Of a stretch of DNA of 31,900 nt, positions 7,106 through 15,165 are shown piece after piece. The stretch's first letter is position 1; the number at the start of each line of letters is the position of its first letter. The position numbers and the translations under genes are program-made. This stretch comes from Abiotrophia defectiva_A (lineage in GTDB: Bacteria > Bacillota > Bacilli > Lactobacillales > Aerococcaceae): NCBI GenBank assembly GCA_963546405.1, contig CAUUNL010000011.1, forward strand, positions 1 to 31,900, given 5' to 3'. The notes below the pieces were generated by a model. It searched no databases. It was not told where the DNA came from and saw nothing but the letters and a program-made list of their open reading frames with translations.

Positions 7106-7726
7106 CTAATTTTCTTCAGCTGCCCACTCTTGATCGACCACAAAAACCTGTTCTTGCTTGAATTCAGGAGCCCGCTCAGCTACTTGCTGGTAGAGTGTTT
7201 CGTCGAAGTCTAGTCCCAGCAAGCCTGAAGGAGTGTAGAGGTAGAATAATTTGTCTCCTTCAGGGTTAAGTCCGAAGTAGAGGTCGACCAGGTCATTAGG
7301 TAGGCTGTCGGTTTGTTTTAAGACCTGCTTGACTATCTCCATGATACGGTCATCATAGCCGGCAGTAAAGATAGCTACCTTTTCCATGAAGTCCAAGGGA
7401 TTGGTCACTAGGCGGACTTGATAGTCGGCATATTCAGGGCCGTAAGAAGCGACCATGTCGGGCAACTGCTTGAGGAGTTGATCGGCTTCCTCTTCATTTG
7501 GCTGATAGTGTATTCTGACCTTGCCAACGCGGTCTTCGTAGAGGGTAGGGTAGAGAATACGCTCCTGCTTTTGACACTTGTGGCAGGTAAAGGTCGCCCA
7601 ATCGCCAGAGATAATGCGGTCACGTAGAGGGGGCTCCATATCGCCAGTCACAAGCAAGAGAACTTCGAAGTCTTGAACATGCTGGCAATGAGGGCAGGGC
7701 ATTTGGACAGTATCACGAACAATCAT
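7106..7726 (-). CDS. CpXC-domain zinc-ribbon protein, function unknown
   Basis: The 206-residue protein has an N-terminal CpXC-type domain with two cysteine pairs, Cys11/Cys14 in CPHC and Cys48/Cys51 in CHKC, which should bind one zinc. The rest is soluble with acidic patches and no signal peptide or membrane segment. On the minus strand AAGGAG stands about nine bases before the ATG. It is a single gene, convergent with the PTS operon and divergent from the fucosidase. CpXC proteins are common in Firmicutes but have no known role, so I give none. Confidence 0.8.
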   Translation of the reverse strand: MIVRDTVQMPCPHCQHVQDFEVLLLVTGDMEPPLRDRIISGDWATFTCHKCQKQERILYPTLYEDRVGKVRIHYQPNEEEADQLLKQLPDMVASYGPEYADYQVRLVTNPLDFMEKVAIFTAGYDDRIMEIVKQVLKQTDSLPNDLVDLYFGLNPEGDKLFYLYTPSGLLGLDFDETLYQQVAERAPEFKQEQVFVVDQEWAAEEN

Positions 7727-7845
7727 AAGGACAACTCCTTCGAATTTAGTTTAGCAAGATTTCTTTACCCTACTAGTTTACACCTGAATGATGGGGCTTA
7801 CAAGTATCGAATTTACTAGAATAATAGGGGAATTCAGCAACTTTG

Positions 7846-7874
7846 TTGTAAACGCTGTCTTTTGGGGCTATAAT
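7846..7874 (+). promoter_or_regulatory. Promoter of the fucosidase gene
   Basis: TTGTAA (7846-7851), 17 bases, then TATAAT (7869-7874). Transcription should start near 7881, which rules out an in-frame ATG at 7877 as the fucosidase start. Confidence 0.75.
7847..7860 (+). promoter_or_regulatory. cre site (CcpA operator) of the fucosidase gene
   Basis: TGTAAACGCTGTCT matches TGWAANCGNTNWCA at 13 of 14 positions (T for the last A). It overlaps the -35 box, so CcpA binding should block RNA polymerase directly. Confidence 0.75.
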
Positions 7875-7910
7875 AGATGTGCAATCGACATTATTTTAGG
7901 AGGACACAAA

Positions 7911-7952
7911 ATGAAGTTATCATCTATCAACCCAGGAGGTGGGCGCGCATGA
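7911..7952 (+). CDS. 13-codon leader ORF upstream of the fucosidase
   Basis: AGGAGG (7898-7903) lies seven bases before an ATG that opens a 13-codon frame, MKLSSINPGGGRA, whose TGA stop overlaps the fucosidase ATG as ATGA. The fucosidase ribosome site GGAGGT lies inside this small frame. The layout is that of a translated leader coupled to the downstream gene. The peptide has no run of a single amino acid, so classical attenuation is not evident. It could also be a chance ribosome site. Confidence 0.5.
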   Translation: MKLSSINPGGGRA

Positions 7953-9259
7953 CCCAGACTTTGGCTCAAATTATGGAACGGACGCAATGGTTCCGTCAGG
8001 CGCGTTTTGGTATGTTTCTACACTGGGGGCTTTACAGCATTCCCGCTCGAGGTGAGTGGGTACTTAGCCATGACCCGGGAATCGTCGAAAGATACCCTAG
8101 CTATCTAGACTGCTTCAATCCCGAGGGTTACCAGCCCCAGGAATGGGCACGCCAAGCCAAGGCGGCAGGTATGCAGTATATGATTCTGACGGCTAAGCAC
8201 CACGACGGTTTCTGCCTCTTTGATAGTCAGTGGACGGACTACAAGGCGACTAATACCCCGTGTGGCCGTGACTTGGTAGGGGAATTTGTCGAGGTTGCGC
8301 GTGCTGAAGGCCTCAAGGTTGGCCTCTATTACAGCCTCTTAGACTGGCACCACCCTGACTATCCACATGCCGGCGACCCTTATCATCCCCGCAAGCACCA
8401 AGCAGCTGATCCAGGTCAAGATTTCAATCGTTATGTCGATTATATGCACCGTCAGGTCGAAGAATTAGTGACCCAGTATGGTCGATTGGATATTCTCTGG
8501 TTTGACTTCTCTTATGGTCAAATGTGTGGACAGGCTTGGCGGGCCCAAGAATTGATTGAGCTTGTTCGGGGGCATCAGCCTTGGATTTTGATTGATAATC
8601 GTCTGGAGACATCTGGCGAGGGCTTTGGCAGTATTACAACTGAGACCATTAGCAACTATGCTGGGGACTTTGTCAGTCCTGAGCAAGTGGTACCACATGA
8701 GGGCATCCGCAACGAAGCCGGAAACTTTGTCCCTTGGGAACTCTGCTTGACCATGAATAATAACTGGGCCTATCACGCTAGAGATCATCACTATAAATCA
8801 TCGACGACACTCATTCATAAGTTAGTAGAGTGCGTGGCCAAGGAGGGCAACATGCTCCTCAACATCGGGCCAACCGCTCAAGGTCGCTTCCCAGCCGAAA
8901 GTCAGGCCATTCTGCGTGATTTTTCTGACTGGATGGATTTACACTCGGAAAGTATCTATGGTTGCGGCTATGCAGACTTACCAAAACCTGACTGGGGCTA
9001 CTATACGCGCAAAGGGCAGACCATCTATGCCCATCTCTTCGAGCAGCCGATTGGGCCCCTTTATTTGCCGGGGATTGACCGCGATCAAATCAAGCGGATT
9101 TCTTGGTTGAATGATGGCTCAGAGCTCCAGGTTTCGGACAGTTGGAATATCAAGGCCTTTCCAGGCTTGACCTTCGTCCAAATGGGGGAAGTAGAGCACT
9201 ATACTTATCTCCTACCTAACCAGATTGATGCCGTGCTGAAGATTGAATTGAAGGATTAA
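7949..9259 (+). CDS. Alpha-L-fucosidase, GH29, cytoplasmic
   Basis: The 436-residue glycosidase hydrolyses terminal alpha-L-fucose from glycans. GH29 hallmarks are RFGMFLHWGLYS (His25), AKHHDGFCLFDS (83-92), GLKVGLYYSLLDWHHPDYP, the probable nucleophile Asp186 in DILWFDFSYG, the acid/base region NYAGDFVSPE...PWELCLTMNNNWAY (Glu249 or Glu268) and EGNMLLNIGPTAQGRFP. A C-terminal beta-rich domain follows (about 345-436). No signal peptide is present, so it works on imported oligosaccharides. I chose the ATG at 7949 because GGAGGT is eight bases upstream and an earlier ATG at 7877 falls before the expected transcript start. It is transcribed alone and its promoter carries a cre site. Whether it prefers alpha-1,3/4 (Lewis, core) or alpha-1,2 links cannot be told. 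Confidence 0.93.
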   Translation: MTQTLAQIMERTQWFRQARFGMFLHWGLYSIPARGEWVLSHDPGIVERYPSYLDCFNPEGYQPQEWARQAKAAGMQYMILTAKHHDGFCLFDSQWTDYKATNTPCGRDLVGEFVEVARAEGLKVGLYYSLLDWHHPDYPHAGDPYHPRKHQAADPGQDFNRYVDYMHRQVEELVTQYGRLDILWFDFSYGQMCGQAWRAQELIELVRGHQPWILIDNRLETSGEGFGSITTETISNYAGDFVSPEQVVPHEGIRNEAGNFVPWELCLTMNNNWAYHARDHHYKSSTTLIHKLVECVAKEGNMLLNIGPTAQGRFPAESQAILRDFSDWMDLHSESIYGCGYADLPKPDWGYYTRKGQTIYAHLFEQPIGPLYLPGIDRDQIKRISWLNDGSELQVSDSWNIKAFPGLTFVQMGEVEHYTYLLPNQIDAVLKIELKD

Positions 9260-9268
9260 AAGGACATA

Positions 9269-9296
9269 GAGGCTAGGTCAAACTGGCCTCTTTTTT
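9269..9296 (+). terminator. Terminator of the fucosidase gene
   Basis: GAGGCTAG pairs with CTGGCCTC (one G-U) around GTCAAA, followed by six T's. Confidence 0.85.
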
Positions 9297-9420
9297 ATAC
9301 GCATATCACTAGCACTGAGGGGATCTTTTGCGTATACTAGACAGTGGAGATGAGACTAGAGAAAAATTCCAGAGGGTCTTAGATAGCGTGTGATTTGAAG
9401 ATAGGGAAGTAGGCGAGTGT

Positions 9421-10251
9421 GTGATAGTAAGAGCGCAGGAAATGAGCCAGAATGCTAATGGCTTAAGATTTTCAATCTTGGCGTCTGGTAGTAGCGGCAA
9501 TGTCACCTATGTGGAGTCAGACCGCCAACGACTCTTGGTCGATGCGGGTTTGAGTGGCAAGAAAATAGAATCTTTGATGGCCCAGATTGACCGCAGTGTG
9601 GCCGATGTGGATGCTATTTTGGTGACGCATGAACATAAGGACCATATTCATGGGGTAGGGGTTTTATCCCGCAAATATAATTTGCCAGTTTATGCTAATA
9701 AGGCCACCTGGCAAGCCATGGATGGGATGCTGGGGGCTATTGACCCTGACAACCGTCGCGAGTTAGAACCGGATCAGTTGGTGACCTTCGGGGACTTGGA
9801 TGTCTTAACCTATCAAGTTAGCCATGATGCGGCCATGCCTCAATTCTATGCCTTCCAACAGGGAGACAAGCAGTTCGTCATGTTGACGGACTCAGGTTAT
9901 GTCAGCGAACGACTTCGTAGCCTTTTGCGGAATGCTAACGCCTATTTGATTGAATCTAACCACGAGATTGAGATGTTGCGCTATGGTGCCTATCCTTGGT
10001 CGCTTAAGCAACGGATTCTGGGCGACAAGGGCCATTTGTCTAATGAAGATGGCGCCCTGGCCATGGTGGATATGTTAGGGGCTAGCACCCAAGATATTTA
10101 TCTGGGCCACTTGAGTAAGGAAAATAACACTAAGGAATTAGCCCTTTCTACCTGTACGGGTATTCTAGAACAACATGATATTGAAGTTGGTCGCCGACTC
10201 AAGGTTCATATGACCGATCCAGAACTAGCGACGCCACTTAAGTATCTTTAA
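9421..10251 (+). CDS. walJ: WalJ/YycJ-like metallo-beta-lactamase-fold hydrolase
   Basis: The 276-residue protein starts, after a few residues, with LRFSILASGSSGNVTYVES, typical of WalJ/YycJ, and has the metal motif THEHKDH (His70, His72, Asp74, His75) plus LLVDAGLSGKKIE. The family is a probable two-metal exonuclease-like hydrolase linked to coordination of cell division and wall synthesis. The GTG at 9421 has AAGTAGG seven bases upstream. The ATG at 9442 would give MSQNANGLRF, nearer to the usual N-terminus of the family but with a poor ribosome site, so the start is uncertain. In most relatives the gene follows walRK; here it stands alone between two glycosidase genes, so the walRK operon either lies elsewhere or has been split. 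Confidence 0.88.
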   Translation: MIVRAQEMSQNANGLRFSILASGSSGNVTYVESDRQRLLVDAGLSGKKIESLMAQIDRSVADVDAILVTHEHKDHIHGVGVLSRKYNLPVYANKATWQAMDGMLGAIDPDNRRELEPDQLVTFGDLDVLTYQVSHDAAMPQFYAFQQGDKQFVMLTDSGYVSERLRSLLRNANAYLIESNHEIEMLRYGAYPWSLKQRILGDKGHLSNEDGALAMVDMLGASTQDIYLGHLSKENNTKELALSTCTGILEQHDIEVGRRLKVHMTDPELATPLKYL

Positions 10252-10265
10252 TCATTTGAATTCAG

Positions 10266-10287
10266 ACCCGCCTTTTGGCGGGTTTTT
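10266..10287 (+). terminator. Terminator of walJ
   Basis: ACCCGCC pairs with GGCGGGT around TTTT, followed by TTTT. It is compact, GC-rich and directly after the stop codon. Confidence 0.92.
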
Positions 10288-10391
10288 GTCTTTTTTAACA
10301 GTAGATAAGAACAAGTCTTCTCTAGTCAAGAGGGTAGCTTACAACAGCCATAATTTCTGATAATTTATCTATAGTTTTGAGATAGTTATTA

Positions 10392-10411
10392 TGTAAGCGC
10401 AGTCATATAAT
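10392..10411 (+). promoter_or_regulatory. cre site and -10 box of the endoglycosidase gene
   Basis: TGTAAGCGCAGTCA (10392-10405) fits the cre consensus at 13 of 14 positions, and TATAAT (10406-10411) follows at once. The cre site thus fills the spacer of the promoter. The -35 box is weak (TAGTTA at 17 bases), hinting that an activator may also be needed. Confidence 0.72.
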
Positions 10412-10450
10412 GGGGGTAAAGCAAGACCAAATATGAAAGGAGTTAGAAGT

Positions 10451-13400
10451 ATGAGCAAGACAAGTGTTTCCCCCCATTGGCAGATGAAGGCAGCCCTAGC
10501 CTCTTCCCTGGCCATTGGATTGTTGTTGGCCGGAGCCCCTCATGTAGCGGCGGAAGAAGTGGTGACTTCAGATTCAGAGGCCTCCTTAGACCAGGCCAGC
10601 CCCAAAGCTGAGGTCAGCCAGGCAGCCGCGTCCCCTAGTGACAGTTCCAGCCTAAGTGAAGAGCCGGCCTCCAACTCTACTGGCAGTGAGTCAGATCAGA
10701 CCAGTCAAGCGGGGGCAGAAAGCAATCAAGCAAGCGCTAATCCTGCTCCGGCTCAAGAAGTGCCCGACACACCGCAAAAGCAAGGCGGAGAGGTCAAGCC
10801 AAAGGAAGTGAAGTTCCAAAACTGGCAAGAGCTCCTAGATTGGCAACCGGGAGCGCGACAAGATGATGAGATTAACCGGGCCAGTGTCCCCTTAGCTTCA
10901 CGTTATCAAGGACATGTAGTCAATCCAACGGCTAACCCAGACGCCAAGGTCCAAGCCCTATCGAATATGAACGCTAAGGCAGAAGATCATGCTTCGGTTG
11001 GGGGCGAGGAGTTTAAGACCTATGCTTTCGACCACTGGCAATACCTAGATTCCATGGTCTTCTGGGATGGTTTAGTGCCAAGCCCTGATGTCATTGATGC
11101 TGGCCACCGTAATGGGGTGCCGGTCTATGGGACCCTCTTCTTCAATTGGTCCACGAGTCGTGCCGACCGCAAACGTTTCTTGGAGTTCTTGCAAGAAGAC
11201 CAAGAAGGCTCTAACACCTTCCCGCTCGCCCGCAAGCTGGTTGACGTAGCCAAATACTATGGCTATGATGGCTACTTTATTAACCAAGAAACCACCGGCC
11301 ATGGCCTCTACGGCAAGGGTGAGAAGATGCGGCAGTTCATGCTCTATGCTAAACAATATGCTGCCGAGCAAAAAGTGAACCTCAAATTTTCTTGGTATGA
11401 TGCCTTTGATATTAACGGCCAACGTAATCACCAAAATGCCTTAACAGAAGCGAACCGCGATTATATGAAGGCAGAAAAACCACAAGGTCCTGTTCCAGTG
11501 GACGAATTCTTCGCCAACTTCAACTGGGGTAAGGCATCAGTGGATGAATCGGTCGATAGCGCCAAGGCGGTCAATCGTTCCCAGTATGATGTCTACATGG
11601 GCTTTGAATTACAGAAGAACTCTTATAAGACACAGGTGCCATTCTGGGACTTGCTAGATGACCAAGGCAAGCTTCGGACTTCCTTGGGGCTCTTTGCACC
11701 GGATTCCATCCTTGGGATTGGGACCACTGGGGAAAGTTACCACCGGGAAGAAAATAATTTTTGGACGGGCTTGCAGCAAGACCCAACCAAGCCAAAACCA
11801 GAAGATAGTACCTGGTATGGTTTATCTGGCTATATCGCGGATAAAACAGCCATTCTAGGCGACCAATTCCACACCAGCTTCAATACGGGTCACGGTAAAC
11901 GCTGGTATGTAGATGGCCAAGTCTCCAAAGACTCTGAATGGAACTACCGGTCGGTGTCTGGTATTTTGCCAACCTGGCGTTGGTGGATTCGCTCTAAGAA
12001 TGGGGAAGCTGGCCTAAAGGGTGACTATGACTTTGAAGATGCCTATAACGGCGGAAACTCGCTTCAATTCTCAGGTCATTTAGGTGCTAAGAACCCAGAA
12101 GAAGCCATGCTTTATGCCACCAAATTAGCTGTGGGTGAGACTACGCAGCTGAAGCTAGCACACAAAGGTGGTCTAGGAAGTCGTGTCCGGGTCGGCTTAG
12201 CCACCCAGGCCAACTATAGTGCAGATAGCTTCCATTACTTTGATTTGACCCCGGGTAAAGACTGGCACCAAGATACTTTGGACTTATCTAGCTTGAAAGG
12301 TAAGACCATCTATGCCATTAAGTTTGCCTTTGAAAGTGAGACAGATCAGGCTGCATATCGCTTCAACCTAGGTCAAATCGACCTCTTAAAGACGGCAACA
12401 GCCCCTGTGGCCCCAAGCCAAGTCCAAGTAGTGTCTAAACAACTCAGCTCTAGCCGTCAGGCCCAAGCCCATCTAGCCTTTACCCCAAGTGCCAATGCGG
12501 ATTACTATGAAGTCTATCAAGAAGTCGCACCTAATAAATGGCAATTACTGACAGGTTCATCTAACCACCATATTTATTTGGCTAAGGTTAGTCGGCCACA
12601 GGATGCCAGTGGGACGACCCAACGGCTAAAAGTAGTAGCTGTTGGCAAGAATGGCTTGCGATCTGAAGCTGGCTATGCGACTTTTGACTGGCAAATGACT
12701 ACGTCTGATACGACCCAACCACAAGAGCAGGCACCTAATATTGTGCCAGGAGCTACTGTGACCTTTGCCTCCGGACCTAGCGATGGTTCTGAGCCAGCTG
12801 ACGCCATGTTGAACGGAACCATTACCTCTAATGCCGACAAATGGTGTATTCTAGATCCTCAAGGCCATGTCGACATTAAACTCAGCCAAGTCAGAACGGT
12901 CCGCCGTTGGGTGGTTGAACATGCTGGGGCTGGCGGTGAGTCCGTCAATGACGGTCTCATGAATACCCGCGACTTTGACCTCTATTACAAGGATATGACC
13001 ACCGGGGAATGGCTACTAGCTAAATCAATTCGTGGAAACCGCGCGCATGTAACGGATGTGGACCTGGATCGCCCAATCACCGCTCAAGAATGGCGTTTGG
13101 ATGTGGTAACTTCCCATAACGGGACGCCATGGGGAGCGATTCGTATCTATAACTGGAAGATGTATGAGCAAGCCGCTTCCAAAGAATCTACCAACCTGCC
13201 AATGACTAATGTGGCAGCTCAATCTTTGGGGAATGGCTATGTCCAAGTTGGTTTGAACAAGGTACCTGCCAAGGCCACAGTGAGACTTTATGCTGACCGG
13301 GAAGCGACTCAGCTACTAGGGGAAGTAAAGGCTGACCAAGCGGGAGACTACAGTTTCCAACCAGTTCGTTTAGCAGAAGGCAGTCATTTGCTCTACTATA

Positions 13401-15010
13401 AGACCTGGGAAGAAGGCAAGGAAGCTAGCAACCTATCCGCAGTTTTGGTAGATGCCACTAGTGCTCACCAAAAGATTCAGCAAGTCAGCTTGGAACAAGG
13501 TTTAGAGCAAACGGTCTATCATATCAAGGATGGCTTGAATCTGGCGGGTGCTAAGCTGCGGGTTCGTTTAGAAGGAGCCAAGGAAGACCAACTCATTAAC
13601 CTAACTCACCCAGGTGTGACAGTCAGCGGTTATGATGCGACTAAGCTGGGTGCTCAAGATCTAACTGTCAGCTACCTGGGCCAAACCTTGGCTCAAACAC
13701 TGAGAGTCTATGTGGCTAAGGCCGACTCGAACGATGACAGTAAGGAAATTACCCATCTGGCTATTACGACTCTACCAAATCAACATTATCGTCCAGGCCA
13801 AGCCTTAGATTTATCCAAGGGCAGATTCCAAGTAGTATATTCAGACCAAAGTCACCACACCCATACCTTCCAAGATCCAGGTGTTACAGTCTCTGGTTAT
13901 GAACCTCAACGATTAGGTGAGCAGACCGTAACACTCCACTATCAAGATTTTGCCGTGGACTTCTCTGTATGGGTAGAAAAAGAAGAAGCTAACTTCGAAT
14001 ATCTCAACCAGAAATTAGCTGAAGTTGAGCGCCTTCTTCCACATTATCGCTATCAATTTGCGGCCCCAGAAGAACAGGCTGCCCTTAAGGATAGTGTCAG
14101 CAAGGCTCAGGACTTAGTCAAGGCAGCGCAGACTGCTGAGCAAGCTCAGGTAGATGCGGCGCTGGCTAATTTGAATAAGGCCCTAGGCAAGCTATCAGGT
14201 CAGAAAGCGCGCGACGAGGCGCGCCTGGTTCTAGGGGCAGTGGCTTCATTAGGGCAAGACTGGGCTGAACACCTACATGATCCTGAATTAAAGGACAAAT
14301 TAAGTAAACAAGTCAGTCAGGCACGGAGCTTGATGGACCAAGACTTGGTAAGTCCGGCAGACTTTGCGACAGCTAAGGCGCAACTTGAAGCAAGCATCTT
14401 AGCTGCTAAGAAAGTGACGCCAACCGTCTTGCATGACCCAAGTCACGATGTGACCGTGGCCTTCTCGGGGCTAGAGCCAAGTCGTATTACGGGTCTCAAG
14501 GTCGGTAAGCTAGGGCCAGAAGACCTGGCGGAAGCCGAAAAACAAGCTTTGGCAGGACGGCAGGCCCTTGTCTACGATATTGAAGGCCAAGACGCTCAGG
14601 GTCAAGATGTGGATACGCAATACCCAGCTAAGGTCAGTCTACCATCGCCTCAAAATCAAACAGTAGAGCAAGTGCTCTTCTTGCCTGAGGACGGGCCAGC
14701 CCAAAGCTTGCCTTTCCAAGTTCAAGATGGTCGAGTTGTCTTTGAAGGGCCACACTTTACCCACTACGCCTTAGTCTTCGCTAAGGCAGAACAAAGCCAA
14801 GAACCGAGTCAACCAGGACAAAGTAAACCGGTTGGGACAGAACAAGAAGTAACCCAACCTAGACCTGCTGGTGACAAGGTGTTAGCAGCAGCTAGCCATG
14901 AGGACCGCCTGCCCGAGACGGGTGAGAGCCCATCTGGCTTTGTCCTAGGTGGACTAGTCCTGTCCTTCTTAGGAATCTTAGGTCTTCGTCCTAAACGTGA
15001 AAGAGAGTAA
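10451..15010 (+). CDS. Cell-wall-anchored endo-beta-N-acetylglucosaminidase (GH85, EndoD-like)
   Basis: The 1519-residue surface enzyme cuts between the two core GlcNAc residues of N-glycans. In order: a signal peptide (1 to about 34, ending GAPHVAA), a Ser/Glu/Gln-rich linker to about 120, and a GH85 TIM barrel with FDHWQYLDSMVFWDGL, VYGTLFFNW and the catalytic pair Asn278 (holds the oxazoline) and Glu280 (acid/base) in GYFINQETTG. Then come beta-sandwich domains (about 530-650), a discoidin/F5-8C-like domain (about 770-905), two bacterial Ig-like domains (about 1010-1090 and 1100-1176, both with GVTVSGY), helical repeats (about 1180-1326), a C-terminal beta domain and the sortase signal LPETG (1487-1491) with membrane segment and RPKRERE tail. 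AAAGGAG is eight bases before ATG 10451; an ATG at 10433 has no such site and lies within about 15 bases of the expected transcript start. Length and layout resemble pneumococcal EndoD. Confidence 0.93.
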   Translation: MSKTSVSPHWQMKAALASSLAIGLLLAGAPHVAAEEVVTSDSEASLDQASPKAEVSQAAASPSDSSSLSEEPASNSTGSESDQTSQAGAESNQASANPAPAQEVPDTPQKQGGEVKPKEVKFQNWQELLDWQPGARQDDEINRASVPLASRYQGHVVNPTANPDAKVQALSNMNAKAEDHASVGGEEFKTYAFDHWQYLDSMVFWDGLVPSPDVIDAGHRNGVPVYGTLFFNWSTSRADRKRFLEFLQEDQEGSNTFPLARKLVDVAKYYGYDGYFINQETTGHGLYGKGEKMRQFMLYAKQYAAEQKVNLKFSWYDAFDINGQRNHQNALTEANRDYMKAEKPQGPVPVDEFFANFNWGKASVDESVDSAKAVNRSQYDVYMGFELQKNSYKTQVPFWDLLDDQGKLRTSLGLFAPDSILGIGTTGESYHREENNFWTGLQQDPTKPKPEDSTWYGLSGYIADKTAILGDQFHTSFNTGHGKRWYVDGQVSKDSEWNYRSVSGILPTWRWWIRSKNGEAGLKGDYDFEDAYNGGNSLQFSGHLGAKNPEEAMLYATKLAVGETTQLKLAHKGGLGSRVRVGLATQANYSADSFHYFDLTPGKDWHQDTLDLSSLKGKTIYAIKFAFESETDQAAYRFNLGQIDLLKTATAPVAPSQVQVVSKQLSSSRQAQAHLAFTPSANADYYEVYQEVAPNKWQLLTGSSNHHIYLAKVSRPQDASGTTQRLKVVAVGKNGLRSEAGYATFDWQMTTSDTTQPQEQAPNIVPGATVTFASGPSDGSEPADAMLNGTITSNADKWCILDPQGHVDIKLSQVRTVRRWVVEHAGAGGESVNDGLMNTRDFDLYYKDMTTGEWLLAKSIRGNRAHVTDVDLDRPITAQEWRLDVVTSHNGTPWGAIRIYNWKMYEQAASKESTNLPMTNVAAQSLGNGYVQVGLNKVPAKATVRLYADREATQLLGEVKADQAGDYSFQPVRLAEGSHLLYYKTWEEGKEASNLSAVLVDATSAHQKIQQVSLEQGLEQTVYHIKDGLNLAGAKLRVRLEGAKEDQLINLTHPGVTVSGYDATKLGAQDLTVSYLGQTLAQTLRVYVAKADSNDDSKEITHLAITTLPNQHYRPGQALDLSKGRFQVVYSDQSHHTHTFQDPGVTVSGYEPQRLGEQTVTLHYQDFAVDFSVWVEKEEANFEYLNQKLAEVERLLPHYRYQFAAPEEQAALKDSVSKAQDLVKAAQTAEQAQVDAALANLNKALGKLSGQKARDEARLVLGAVASLGQDWAEHLHDPELKDKLSKQVSQARSLMDQDLVSPADFATAKAQLEASILAAKKVTPTVLHDPSHDVTVAFSGLEPSRITGLKVGKLGPEDLAEAEKQALAGRQALVYDIEGQDAQGQDVDTQYPAKVSLPSPQNQTVEQVLFLPEDGPAQSLPFQVQDGRVVFEGPHFTHYALVFAKAEQSQEPSQPGQSKPVGTEQEVTQPRPAGDKVLAAASHEDRLPETGESPSGFVLGGLVLSFLGILGLRPKRERE

Positions 15011-15016
15011 GAAGGC

Positions 15017-15043
15017 AAAACTGCCCCTTAGGGGCAGTTTTTT
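15017..15043 (+). terminator. Terminator of the endoglycosidase gene
   Basis: AAAACTGCCCC pairs perfectly with GGGGCAGTTTT around TTA, and two more T's follow. The A-rich 5' side would also let it act on minus-strand transcripts. Confidence 0.93.
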
Positions 15044-15096
15044 GTGGGGAATTGATCACAAGTTTGGGGTGCGTGGGTTCCTGACCAAGGGACTTG

Positions 15097-15105
15097 TGCT
15101 ATAAT
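15097..15105 (+). promoter_or_regulatory. Extended -10 promoter of the beta-galactosidase gene
   Basis: TGCTATAAT is an extended -10 (TGn plus TATAAT). No good -35 box is visible, which is common with this type. Transcription should start near 15112. No cre site is seen here, unlike the other two glycosidase promoters. Confidence 0.65.
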
Positions 15106-15117
15106 AGAAATGAAGGA

Positions 15118-15151
15118 AGCGCATCCAGGAGTCTCAATCTGGTCATGCGCT
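15118..15151 (+). promoter_or_regulatory. 5'-UTR hairpin before the beta-galactosidase
   Basis: AGCGCAT (15118-15124) pairs with ATGCGCT (15145-15151), and the inner CCAG pairs with CTGG across a two-base bulge and a ten-base loop. There is no T-run, so it is not a terminator. It sits near the 5' end of the mRNA and one base before the ribosome site GAAGGGGGA. It may protect the mRNA, affect translation, or, as DNA, be an operator. Confidence 0.5.
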
Positions 15152-15165
15152 GAAGGGGGATAGCC

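Noticed and set aside
7877..7948. N-terminal extension of the fucosidase from an ATG at 7877
   Set aside because: It lies before the predicted transcript start and has no ribosome site; the extra residues do not resemble GH29.
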